Of a stretch of 64,000 bases of DNA, positions 32,279 through 41,577 are shown in pieces. This stretch comes from Inquilinus ginsengisoli_B (GTDB taxonomy: Bacteria; Pseudomonadota; Alphaproteobacteria; DSM-16000; Inquilinaceae). The stretch covers positions 2,604,001 to 2,668,000 of the forward strand of contig NZ_JBNDJK010000001.1 of NCBI RefSeq assembly GCF_050434925.1, given 5' to 3'. Every line of letters begins with the position of its first letter. The stretch's first letter is position 1. The notes under the pieces are model-generated. The model did not search any database, was not told the origin of the DNA, and saw only the letters and a list, made by a program, of their open reading frames with translations. A program made the position numbers and the translations under genes.

Positions 32279-32510
32279 GGTGATATCCTCTGAACAGATC
32301 AATCCAAAAAAACTTGACTTGAAAAATCATATATCCGGGGAAACGGCTTGAAATATTTACTTTTTAGTAAGCTGGAAAATGTAAGAATCTTTGAAAGTTC
32401 TCTGATTTCAGGATTTCCTTCCGCCGTTCATTTATTTCTATCGATCAAAATTTTATTATTAGTCTTGGTTCGGAAGTATCCCATCGGTCCTGATCCGGCG
32501 GACGCGCGTC
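32279..32510. other. AT-rich spacer upstream of the repeat-protein gene
   Basis: Roughly 200 bases at well under 40% GC in a 70% GC region, with runs such as AAAAAAA, TTTACTTTTTAG and TTTTATTATTA. It contains no open frame of note. It should hold the promoter of the glycine-rich protein gene (leftward) and the 3' end region of the AhpD-like gene. Confidence 0.7.
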
Positions 32511-32915
32511 TCACCTGTCGCGATCCACCCGGAACGCCTCGTCGATCGGCACCTGCAGGCCGGTGGCCAGGCGGTTGGTCTCGTTCGCCATGCCGACCAC
32601 GGCCAGGAGCTCGCCCAGCATCTCGTCGGTCATGCCGGCCTTGCGCGCCGCCACGCTGTGCGAGGCGATGCAGTAGCCGCAGCCATTGGTGGTGCTGACG
32701 GCGAGATAGATCATCTCCTTCACCAGCGGGTCGAGCGCGCCGGGCGCCATCACCTCCTTCAGGCTTTCCCAGGTCCGCTTCAGCGTCGGCGGATGCATCG
32801 CCAGCGCCTTCCAGAAGTTGTTGATCTTGTCGACCCGGCGGATGGCCATGATGTCGTCGTAGACGGCCCGGACCTCCGGCGACGCTTCCTCGTATCCGAT
32901 CAGCCCCGATGCCAT
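32511..32915 (-). CDS. Carboxymuconolactone decarboxylase / AhpD-like family protein
   Basis: 134 aa, all helical. AhpD-type redox motif: NGCGYCIASHSVAARKAG, with the CxxC and downstream His of the alkylhydroperoxidase core. Members reduce peroxides with lipoyl partners, or are catabolic decarboxylases; the CxxC favours the redox role. Single gene, on the same strand as the flanking HdeD-like and repeat-protein genes. Confidence 0.9.
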   Translation of the reverse strand: MASGLIGYEEASPEVRAVYDDIMAIRRVDKINNFWKALAMHPPTLKRTWESLKEVMAPGALDPLVKEMIYLAVSTTNGCGYCIASHSVAARKAGMTDEMLGELLAVVGMANETNRLATGLQVPIDEAFRVDRDR

Positions 32916-32970
32916 GGCGATGCTTCCTGCGATTGCGATGCGGGCAGGGTGGCATGGGCCCGGCGCGGCG

Positions 32971-33534
32971 TCACGCCCGGGTGGCGGTGTCGCCGTGATG
33001 CTGTGCCAGGCGGCGCAGGCGGAAGGCCAGGATCAGCTGCAGCACCCCGATCACCACGGCCCAGGTCCCGATCAGCCACACCAGGGACAGCGCCCCGGCG
33101 CCGGGGAAGAACAGGGCGTAGGCGCCGAACAGCACCCACAGCGCGCCAGTCAGCGCCAGCAGCCACTCGCCCTCGATCTCGTTGCGCAGGCGGATGGCAG
33201 TGACGATTTCCATGACCCCGATCACGATCGCCCAGACGGCGATGATGGTGACCAGTACGATCGCGGTCAGCAGCGGCCAAACTGCGGCAACGATCCCGGC
33301 AATGACGCCGGCGAGGCCGAGCAGGGCATAGCCCCAGTTGCGGCCGCGGATGCCGACGACGATGCCCATCACCCCGTCGACCAGCGCATAGGCGGCGTAG
33401 AGGATGATCAGGACGGCCAGGGTCATGCCCGGCCACAGCCAGGCCAGGACCCCGAACAGGATGGCCATCACGCCGCGCAGCGCGACGGCGCCCCAATTGG
33501 CGGCGAGGGCGCGAAGGACCGGCAGGTTCTGCAT
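32971..33534 (-). CDS. HdeD-family acid-resistance membrane protein
   Basis: 187 aa with six hydrophobic helices arranged as three repeats (DUF308): LRGVMAILFGVLAWLWPG, LLGLAGVIAGIVAAVWPL, LTGALWVLFGAYALFFPG. E. coli HdeD helps survive acid at high density. ATG 33534 has GGGAGA eight bases upstream; the frame opens 15 codons earlier without similarity. Confidence 0.9.
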   Translation of the reverse strand: MQNLPVLRALAANWGAVALRGVMAILFGVLAWLWPGMTLAVLIILYAAYALVDGVMGIVVGIRGRNWGYALLGLAGVIAGIVAAVWPLLTAIVLVTIIAVWAIVIGVMEIVTAIRLRNEIEGEWLLALTGALWVLFGAYALFFPGAGALSLVWLIGTWAVVIGVLQLILAFRLRRLAQHHGDTATRA

Positions 33535-33868
33535 TATCCGTCTCCCGCAGGCATCCGGCCGGCGCATGGCCGTGCTCAAGAAAATGATCGCAATTGCGCA
33601 GGTGACAAGCCGGATCGGTCCCGGTTATGGTTCCGCCGCTGTCGTCCCGACCAGCGGATTCGAGCACGCGAATCCCGGCGGTTGACTCTGTCCCGACCAT
33701 CACTATACTCCGCGCGCTTCGGAGCCCGAGGGCCCCGAAGCTTAAGTCGTTCGCGTGGCCGCTCCGGCCCGTGGGCGGACATGAACCAGCAGACCCGGCG
33801 TTGCAGGTCAGGTCCCGGTGGGGCAGGGCAGCGGCGGCGCCGAAGGTGGCAACCGCAAGGAGAGCGAC
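33535..33868 (+). other. 334-base spacer with the alpha-operon promoter and leader
   Basis: No gene. The left part should hold the hdeD-like promoter (leftward). The right part holds the rpsM promoter at 33682-33709 and a leader of about 150 bases with a GCTTCGG / CCGAAGC hairpin at 33716-33741. Confidence 0.7.
33682..33709 (+). promoter_or_regulatory. Predicted strong promoter of rpsM-rpsK-rpoA-rplQ
   Basis: TTGACT (33682-33687), 16-base spacer, TATACT (33704-33709); each hexamer has one mismatch to sigma-70 consensus. Start expected near 33716. Confidence 0.75.
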
Positions 33869-34237
33869 GTGGCACGTATCGCCGGCGTCAATATTCCGAC
33901 CCAGAAGCGCGTCCTGATCGCGCTGACCTATATCCATGGGATCGGCCGTCACGCGTCCCAGAGCATCATCGACAAGCTCGGCATTCCGGCCGACCGGCGC
34001 GTCAATGAGCTGACCGAAGACGAGATCCTGCGCATCCGCGAGTCGATCGACGCCGACTTCACGGTCGAAGGCGATCTGCGCCGCGAGACGGCGATGAACA
34101 TCAAGCGGCTGATGGACCTGGGCTGCTACCGTGGCCTGCGTCACCGCAAGGGCCTGCCGGTCCGCGGCCAGCGCACCCACACCAATGCCCGTACCCGCAA
34201 GGGTCCGGCGCGGCCCATCGCGGGCAAGAAGAAGTAA
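33869..34237 (+). CDS. rpsM: 30S ribosomal protein S13
   Basis: 122 aa. Standard start ARIAGVNIPTQKRVLIALTY and C-terminal GLRHRKGLPVRGQRTHTNAR TRKG basic tail that reaches tRNA in the decoding head. GTG start with AAGGAG six bases upstream. First gene of the alpha operon here; secY and adk, its usual upstream neighbours, are absent and a gene of opposite strand lies upstream. Confidence 0.98.
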   Translation: MARIAGVNIPTQKRVLIALTYIHGIGRHASQSIIDKLGIPADRRVNELTEDEILRIRESIDADFTVEGDLRRETAMNIKRLMDLGCYRGLRHRKGLPVRGQRTHTNARTRKGPARPIAGKKK

Positions 34238-34255
34238 TCGGAAGGCGAGCGAACC

Positions 34256-34660
34256 ATGGCCAAGCCAGCAGCTGCCACCGCGAACGCCCGTCTGCGTCGT
34301 CGCGAGCGCAAGAACATCACCTCGGGCGTCGCCCACGTGAACTCGTCCTTCAACAACACGGTGATCACCATCACCGACGCGCAGGGCAACGCCATTGCCT
34401 GGTCGTCGGCCGGTGGCATGGGCTTCAAGGGCAGCCGCAAGTCGACTCCCTACGCCGCCCAGATGGCTGCCGAGGACGCCGGCCGCAAGGCGCAGGAGCA
34501 CGGCATGCGCGTGCTCGAGATCAACGTGAAGGGCCCCGGCTCCGGCCGTGAGAGCGCCCTGCGCGCGCTGCAGTCGGTCGGCTTCCAGATCACCTCGATC
34601 CGCGACGTCACGCCGATCCCGCACAACGGCGTCCGTCCGCGCAAGAAGCGTCGCGTCTAA
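34256..34660 (+). CDS. rpsK: 30S ribosomal protein S11
   Basis: 134 aa. Typical core: VNSSFNNTVITITDAQGNAI, SSAGGMGFKGSRKSTPYAAQ, ending DVTPIPHNGVRPRKKRRV. S11 lies on the 30S platform near mRNA. Seventeen bases after rpsM; a 168-base spacer with two hairpins separates it from rpoA. Confidence 0.98.
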   Translation: MAKPAAATANARLRRRERKNITSGVAHVNSSFNNTVITITDAQGNAIAWSSAGGMGFKGSRKSTPYAAQMAAEDAGRKAQEHGMRVLEINVKGPGSGRESALRALQSVGFQITSIRDVTPIPHNGVRPRKKRRV

Positions 34661-34664
34661 GGCC

Positions 34665-34780
34665 TGCCCGGGCCGCCGCCCGGCGGCCCGGCACCTTCGC
34701 GCGGTTTCAGCCAGCCGATCCGGGACAGGACCACTGGCCACAGGGTCCACGGATGGGATCGGAAGGGGGCTTCGGCCCCC
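34665..34780 (+). promoter_or_regulatory. Two hairpins in the rpsK-rpoA spacer
   Basis: A GC-rich hairpin with one bulge at 34665-34693, and a UUCG-tetraloop hairpin GGGGGC-TTCG-GCCCCC at 34765-34780. They may be processing or partial-termination sites that set r-protein/RpoA ratios; inference. Confidence 0.5.
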
Positions 34781-34828
34781 GTCGGCATTTTCGGCCGTAT
34801 CCGGCCTCTCGTGGCAGAACAGGATGAT

Positions 34829-35851
<1,023 letters not shown>

Positions 35852-35970
35852 TCGGCTGCCCGATCAACGGTTAATCGAGGTTTTACCCCGCCGTTCTGTC
35901 CTCGCCGAGGGCAGGCGGCGGGTCCCGCCATCGGACCCCCGCGGGGGCCGCGCCTTGAGGAGAGACCGCC

Positions 35971-36411
35971 ATGCGTCACGGCGTTTCCGGACGTAAGTTC
36001 AGCCGCACCAGCAGCCACCGCAAGGCGATGTTCGCCAACATGGCGGCGGCCCTGATCACCCATGAGCAGATCAAGACCACCCTGCCGAAGGCGAAGGATC
36101 TGCGCCCGATCGTCGAGAAGCTGATCACCCTCGGCAAGAAGGGTGGCCTCGCCAATCGCCGCCTGGCCTATGCCCAGCTGCGCGACGACGACGTGGTGAC
36201 CAAGCTGTTCTCGGTGATCGCCGAGCGCTACAAGACCCGCAGCGGCGGCTATTCCCGCGTGCTCAAGGCCGGCTTCCGCTACGGCGATGCCGCCCCGATG
36301 GCCGTGATCGAGCTGGTCGAGCGCGACCGCGACGCCAAGGGCGCCGCCGACAAGGCCCGCGACGCCGAGATGAAGGCCGCGGCAGGTGAAGCCGAGGGCG
36401 CCGAGGGCTGA
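35971..36411 (+). CDS. rplQ: 50S ribosomal protein L17
   Basis: 146 aa; core MRHGVSGRKFSRTSSHRKAM and RYGDAAPMAVIELVERD, with an Ala/Glu-rich C-terminal tail (AAGEAEGAEG) longer than in E. coli, common in alphaproteobacteria. Last gene of the operon; strong terminator follows. Confidence 0.98.
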   Translation: MRHGVSGRKFSRTSSHRKAMFANMAAALITHEQIKTTLPKAKDLRPIVEKLITLGKKGGLANRRLAYAQLRDDDVVTKLFSVIAERYKTRSGGYSRVLKAGFRYGDAAPMAVIELVERDRDAKGAADKARDAEMKAAAGEAEGAEG

Positions 36412-36438
36412 TCGGCCCGACGACGGTGAACGGATCAG

Positions 36439-36464
36439 GGCCCGGCGCAAGCCGGGCCTTTTTC
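36439..36464 (+). terminator. Rho-independent terminator of the alpha operon
   Basis: Perfect eight-bp stem GGCCCGGC / GCCGGGCC with GCAA tetraloop followed by TTTTT. Confidence 0.93.
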
Positions 36465-36488
36465 GTAGGTGATGACGGATTGGCCGAG

Positions 36489-37259
36489 TCAATGCCCGCG
36501 CTCGGCGCCGCCATTGACCTGGATCACCTGGGCGGTGACATGCGCGGCGCCGGGTGAGGCCAGCCAGGCCACGGCGTCGGCGATGTCGGCCGGCAGCCCG
36601 GCGCGGCGGGTCGCGGTCTCGGCGATCAGCGCCGCCTGGCGCTCCGATGACAGCCGGTCGGCGAAGAATTCGGTGTCGCGGATATAGCCCGGCGCGACGA
36701 TGTTGACGGTGATGCCGCGCGGGCCCAGGGAAGCGGCCAGGTCGTGGCCATAGGGGTGCAGCGCGGCCTTGGCGGCGCCGTAGCAGCCGGCGCCGGAGCC
36801 GCGATAGGCGGCGATCGAGCCGATCAGCACCACCCGGCCGCCGGGCGCCCGCAGCCGGTCGCGCAGCCCTTCGGTCAGCAGCACGGCGGACAGCACGTTG
36901 CCGGCGAAGTTCTCGGTCCAGCGTCGTGCCACCCCGGCCAGCCCGTCGTCGTAATGGCCCGGCGGCGCCTGCAGGATGGCGTTGCCGCCGGCCGCATGCA
37001 CCAGCACGTCGACCGCGGGGAAGCGCTCGCCGATCTGCCGGCACCGCGCTTCGACCGTCTCGGGCCGGGACAGGTCGCCCGGCAGCGCCAGCACCGGCGG
37101 CGCGGCCGGATAATTCTGTCCGATCACCTCCGCCGCCGCCTCCAGCACGCCGGCGCGGCGGCCGAGGATCACCACCTGTTCGCCCTGACCGGCGAAATGC
37201 CGGGCCACAGCCAGCCCGATGCCCGTGCCGCCGCCGCTGACCACCACGATGCGTGCCAT
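36489..37259 (-). CDS. Short-chain dehydrogenase/reductase
   Basis: 256 aa. Nucleotide motif VSGGGTGIGLAVA (residues 7-19), HAAGG in place of the usual NNAG, and catalytic Ser-Tyr-Lys in LIGSIAAYRGSGAGCYGAAK, with a PGYI motif after. Classical SDR, NAD(P)H-dependent; substrate unknown. GAAGGAGA precedes ATG 37259; the huge open frame further upstream is shadow. Divergent from a LysR regulator, its likely controller. Confidence 0.93.
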   Translation of the reverse strand: MARIVVVSGGGTGIGLAVARHFAGQGEQVVILGRRAGVLEAAAEVIGQNYPAAPPVLALPGDLSRPETVEARCRQIGERFPAVDVLVHAAGGNAILQAPPGHYDDGLAGVARRWTENFAGNVLSAVLLTEGLRDRLRAPGGRVVLIGSIAAYRGSGAGCYGAAKAALHPYGHDLAASLGPRGITVNIVAPGYIRDTEFFADRLSSERQAALIAETATRRAGLPADIADAVAWLASPGAAHVTAQVIQVNGGAERGH

Positions 37260-37334
37260 CGATCCGTTCTCCTTCTGTGATGGCCGGAACGTGGGACGAT
37301 GCCGCGCATACTTCAAATATGAGATCATGAGCAT

Positions 37335-37355
37335 CTGATATCCGGAGAGTATCAG
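37335..37355. promoter_or_regulatory. LysR-type operator (T-N11-A)
   Basis: CTGATA (37335-37340) and TATCAG (37350-37355) flank nine bases; the inner bases fit T-N11-A. It overlaps the lysR-type gene's translation start region, as in autorepression. Confidence 0.65.
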
Positions 37356-37358
37356 CCG

Positions 37359-38246
37359 ATGATCGAGCTTCGCCTCCTGCGCCAGTTCATCGCCGTGGCC
37401 GAAGAGCGGCATGTCCGCCGCGCCGCTGAGCGCCTGGGCATGGCGCAGCCGCCGCTCAGCACGGCGATGCGGCGGCTGGAGGATGTGATCGGCGCGGCGT
37501 TGTTCGACCGCAGCCGCCGCCGGGTGGCGCTGACCCCGGCCGGCTCGGCGCTGCTGGAGGAGGCGCGGCGCACCCTGGCCCAGGCCGAGCATGCGGTGGC
37601 GGTGGCGCGCCAGGCGGGGCAGGGGCTGACCGGGCTCCTGCGCGTCACCTTCGTCGGCAGCGCCATGTTCGAGCGCCTGCCGCCGCTGCTGAAGGCGCTG
37701 CGGGCGCGCCACCCCGGCCTGGCGCTGGACCTGCGCGAGGCGACGACGATGCGGCAGCTCGACGAGCTGCGCGGCGGCCGCGGCGACCTCGGCTTCGTCA
37801 TTCCGCCGCTGCCGGACAGCGAGGGGTTGGAGCAGCGCCCGGCCTGGGCCGAGCCGATGGTCGCGGTGGTGCCGGCCGACCATGCGCTGGCGGGTTGCGG
37901 CCGGATCGATCTCGCCGACCTCGCCGACGAGCCTTTCGTCATGTTCCCGCAGGGCGAGGGGCCTGGCTTCCACGCCGCGATCCTGGAGGCCTGCGCCAAA
38001 GCCGGCTTCGTGCCCCGCATTGCCCAGTCGGCGCATCAGATGCACGCCATCGTATCGCTGGTCGCGGCCGGATTCGGCGTGTCGCTGGTGCCGGCGTCGC
38101 TGCGCCGGCTGCGGCCGCATGGCGTGCGCTACCTGTCCCTCGCCGGCCGTGCGCCGCAGGCCCGGATCGCCGCCGTCTGGCGCCGCGGCGACCGCTCGCC
38201 GGCCCTGCTGCAGGCGCTGAGCTTGCTGCAGGAGGAGATCCGCTAG
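37359..38246 (+). CDS. LysR-type transcriptional regulator
   Basis: 295 aa. N-terminal HTH: LRLLRQFIAVAEERHVRRAA, RLGMAQPPLSTAMRRLEDVI, then a periplasmic-binding-like sensor domain (GFGVSLVPASLRR near the C-terminus). Resembles the CatM/BenM-like branch with a ten-residue divergence typical of aromatic-acid sensors. Divergent from the SDR gene; effector unknown. Confidence 0.93.
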   Translation: MIELRLLRQFIAVAEERHVRRAAERLGMAQPPLSTAMRRLEDVIGAALFDRSRRRVALTPAGSALLEEARRTLAQAEHAVAVARQAGQGLTGLLRVTFVGSAMFERLPPLLKALRARHPGLALDLREATTMRQLDELRGGRGDLGFVIPPLPDSEGLEQRPAWAEPMVAVVPADHALAGCGRIDLADLADEPFVMFPQGEGPGFHAAILEACAKAGFVPRIAQSAHQMHAIVSLVAAGFGVSLVPASLRRLRPHGVRYLSLAGRAPQARIAAVWRRGDRSPALLQALSLLQEEIR

Positions 38247-38324
38247 GTCCGCGGCATGCCGGCCCATGGACGGCGGCGGGCGGCTTCGGCTAGACCCACC
38301 TCCGTGACGGCCGATGGAGGAAGG

Positions 38325-39728
<1,404 letters not shown>

Positions 39729-39798
39729 TGCCGCTTGGTGGGTAGACGAGTTTCTTTGGGAGGTAGGTGGAGCGGTCATTTCCGGCCTGAACTTCGTG

Positions 39799-39824
39799 TG
39801 CCTCTCCCGTAAACGGGAGAGGCA
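39799..39824. repeat. Dispersed hairpin repeat, copy 2
   Basis: Perfect 12-bp arms TGCCTCTCCCGT / ACGGGAGAGGCA with two-base loop, 70 bases after degQ and close to the end of the next leftward gene. Related to copies at 1724 and 55611. A run of A follows on the plus strand. Confidence 0.82.
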
Positions 39825-39877
39825 AAAAACAGCCCGAGCTGTCGTGAGAGGGTGCTGGACAACAGGGGACGGGACGC

Positions 39878-40555
39878 TCAACTGCTATCCGGTTTCCACG
39901 GTTTCGGCGTGGGCCGGCCGGTGTCGGACGTGTCCGATGGATGAGGCCAATCGGGCTCGGGCCGAGCGGCCGCGGTTTCGGCAGGAGTGTCGGACCAGAG
40001 ATCTTCGGGCAGGCAGTCGGAGGCCTCCGCGGCGGTGGCGCCGTCCCAGTCGTGCGGCAGCAGGGCCGGGTCCAGGTCGCGGCGCTCCTCCGCCTCTTCG
40101 GCCGGCTCGAGCTCGGTCTCGAGGCGCTCGCTCTCGGTCAGGGACTCGTGCCGCTCCGTCCGGGGCTCGCTGTCCTTGGGGCCGGCTTCCGGCGCGGCTT
40201 CGGCCGGTGCGGCCTCGGCTGCCGCAGCTTCGGACGCCGTGGCCCCTTCAGCCGGCATGGGCTCCGTCTTGCCGGCCTTGCGATCCTGGTAGTTTTTTTC
40301 GCGGACCCGCTGGCTCATCGCGATCGACAGCCGTACCGAGCGGGCCAGGCGCACCTGCGCCAGCGCGAAATCCGGCTTCGTCCGCGTGATCGGCGTCGCC
40401 ATCTGCTCCGTCGCCGTCATCCGGGCCGAGCGGAGGCCGATCTCGACCAGCTCGCCCAGGGAGCCCAGCGCCCATCGCGTCCAGGCCAGGTCCGGATCGA
40501 CCGGCCCGTCATCCAATCCGCAATCCTGGGGCGTCATCTCCATGGAACATAGCAT
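39878..40555 (-). CDS. Hypothetical protein with helical head and acidic low-complexity tail
   Basis: 225 aa. Residues about 20-90 are a helical region (ALGSLGELVEIGLRSARMTA, DFALAQVRLARSVRLSIAMS QRVREKNYQDRKAGK) that looks conserved. Residues 95-225 are Ala/Glu/Pro/Asp-rich and probably disordered (GDLDPALLPHDWDG-like clusters, many EA repeats). Several start codons (40561 GTG, 40555, 40543, 40537 ATG) and no clear ribosome binding site, so start is uncertain. No family recognised; cytoplasmic. Confidence 0.6.
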   Translation of the reverse strand: MLCSMEMTPQDCGLDDGPVDPDLAWTRWALGSLGELVEIGLRSARMTATEQMATPITRTKPDFALAQVRLARSVRLSIAMSQRVREKNYQDRKAGKTEPMPAEGATASEAAAAEAAPAEAAPEAGPKDSEPRTERHESLTESERLETELEPAEEAEERRDLDPALLPHDWDGATAAEASDCLPEDLWSDTPAETAAARPEPDWPHPSDTSDTGRPTPKPWKPDSS

Positions 40556-40698
40556 GAACACAGGTCGCCGGTAATACTACCGCGATCGTGTTTTTTCTCG
40601 CGGGCGGCGGCGCGTCGAGGCGGCTGGCAGCGTTTCCACCGGTTGCCCCGCCCGGCATGGGCTGGAATGATCCGCCCCGATTCGTGGGAAGGGGATGG

Positions 40699-41550
40699 AT
40701 GATGGCGGCACTTTCGAGCGGCGACCTGCTGCGGCGCGCGCTGGGCTGGAGCCTGGGGCATGCCCGCGCCCTGGCATGGCTGGCGGCGCCGGCGGTCGCC
40801 TTCGCGCTGATCTTCCGCTTCGCCATCGAATGGCTGTGGGGCGACGAGGTCACGGCGATGTTCGTCGGCCAGGAGCCGTCCGGCGCCGCCGCCCTGGCGG
40901 TGATGCTGTCGATGCTGGTGCTGCTGTTCGCGATCGCACTGATCGCGGTCAGCTGGCACCGTTACGTGCTGCGCGGCGAGCTGGCACCGTTCCCGGCCGA
41001 CGGCGCGACGTTCCGCTTCGCCCTTTACCAGATCTGGCTCGGCATCCTCGGCATGGTCACGGCCGTGGCCGGAATGTTCGTGCTGTCGCTGCTGTTCGGG
41101 CTGATCGGCGGGCCGTCGCTGCTGCAGGCCGTGGCCGATGGCGGGGCGTCGGGCGGCATGCTGGGGGTCCTGACGATCTCGGGCCTGATCACCGTCCTGT
41201 CGACCGTGCCCTTCGCCTTCTATGGGCTGGTGCTGCCCGGCATCGCGATCGGCGACCGGGGCCTGACCGCCGCCGAGAGCAGCCGGCTGCTGCGCGGCCG
41301 CAGGCTGGCGGTGCTGGGGGCGCTGATCATCGCCTTGCTGGGGTTCTTCCTGGTCGCCATCGGCCTCGGCCTGGTGCTGGACGCGATCCTGCCGGATGAG
41401 CCGGGCGCCGGCCTGGTGACCCTGGTGATGGATCTGGTGTCGCTGGCGCTGACGGCGGTCGAGGTCAGCGTCTTCGCCGGCATATTGGCCGAGCTTTATC
41501 GGGATCTGCGCTTGCCGGAACTGGCGCGGGGCAGCGGCGTCCCGGAGTGA
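40699..41550 (+). CDS. Polytopic membrane protein of unknown function
   Basis: 283 aa with six hydrophobic segments: ALAWLAAPAVAFALIFRFAI, LAVMLSMLVLLFAIALIAVS, YQIWLGILGMVTAVAGMFVL, ISGLITVLSTVPFAFYGLVL, VLGALIIALLGFFLVAIGLG, LVMDLVSLALTAVEVSVFAG. The W-H-R-Y after helix 2 and G-L-x-L-P-G-I-A-I-G after helix 4 resemble DUF4013/YciC-like integral membrane proteins; weak. AAGGGG precedes the ATGATG start (40699 or 40702). Confidence 0.72.
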   Translation: MMAALSSGDLLRRALGWSLGHARALAWLAAPAVAFALIFRFAIEWLWGDEVTAMFVGQEPSGAAALAVMLSMLVLLFAIALIAVSWHRYVLRGELAPFPADGATFRFALYQIWLGILGMVTAVAGMFVLSLLFGLIGGPSLLQAVADGGASGGMLGVLTISGLITVLSTVPFAFYGLVLPGIAIGDRGLTAAESSRLLRGRRLAVLGALIIALLGFFLVAIGLGLVLDAILPDEPGAGLVTLVMDLVSLALTAVEVSVFAGILAELYRDLRLPELARGSGVPE

Positions 41551-41564
41551 GCCTCCGGGACGCC
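41536..41564. terminator. Bidirectional terminator between convergent genes
   Basis: Perfect 12-bp stem GGCGTCCCGGAG / CTCCGGGACGCC (41536-41547 with 41553-41564), loop TGAGC, overlapping the stop of the membrane-protein gene and lying before the RND permease stop. Confidence 0.75.
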
Positions 41565-41577
41565 GCCACCGCCACGA

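Noticed and set aside
33716..33868. E. coli-type alpha-operon S4 pseudoknot
   Set aside because: One hairpin is visible, but the pseudoknot pairing cannot be shown by eye.
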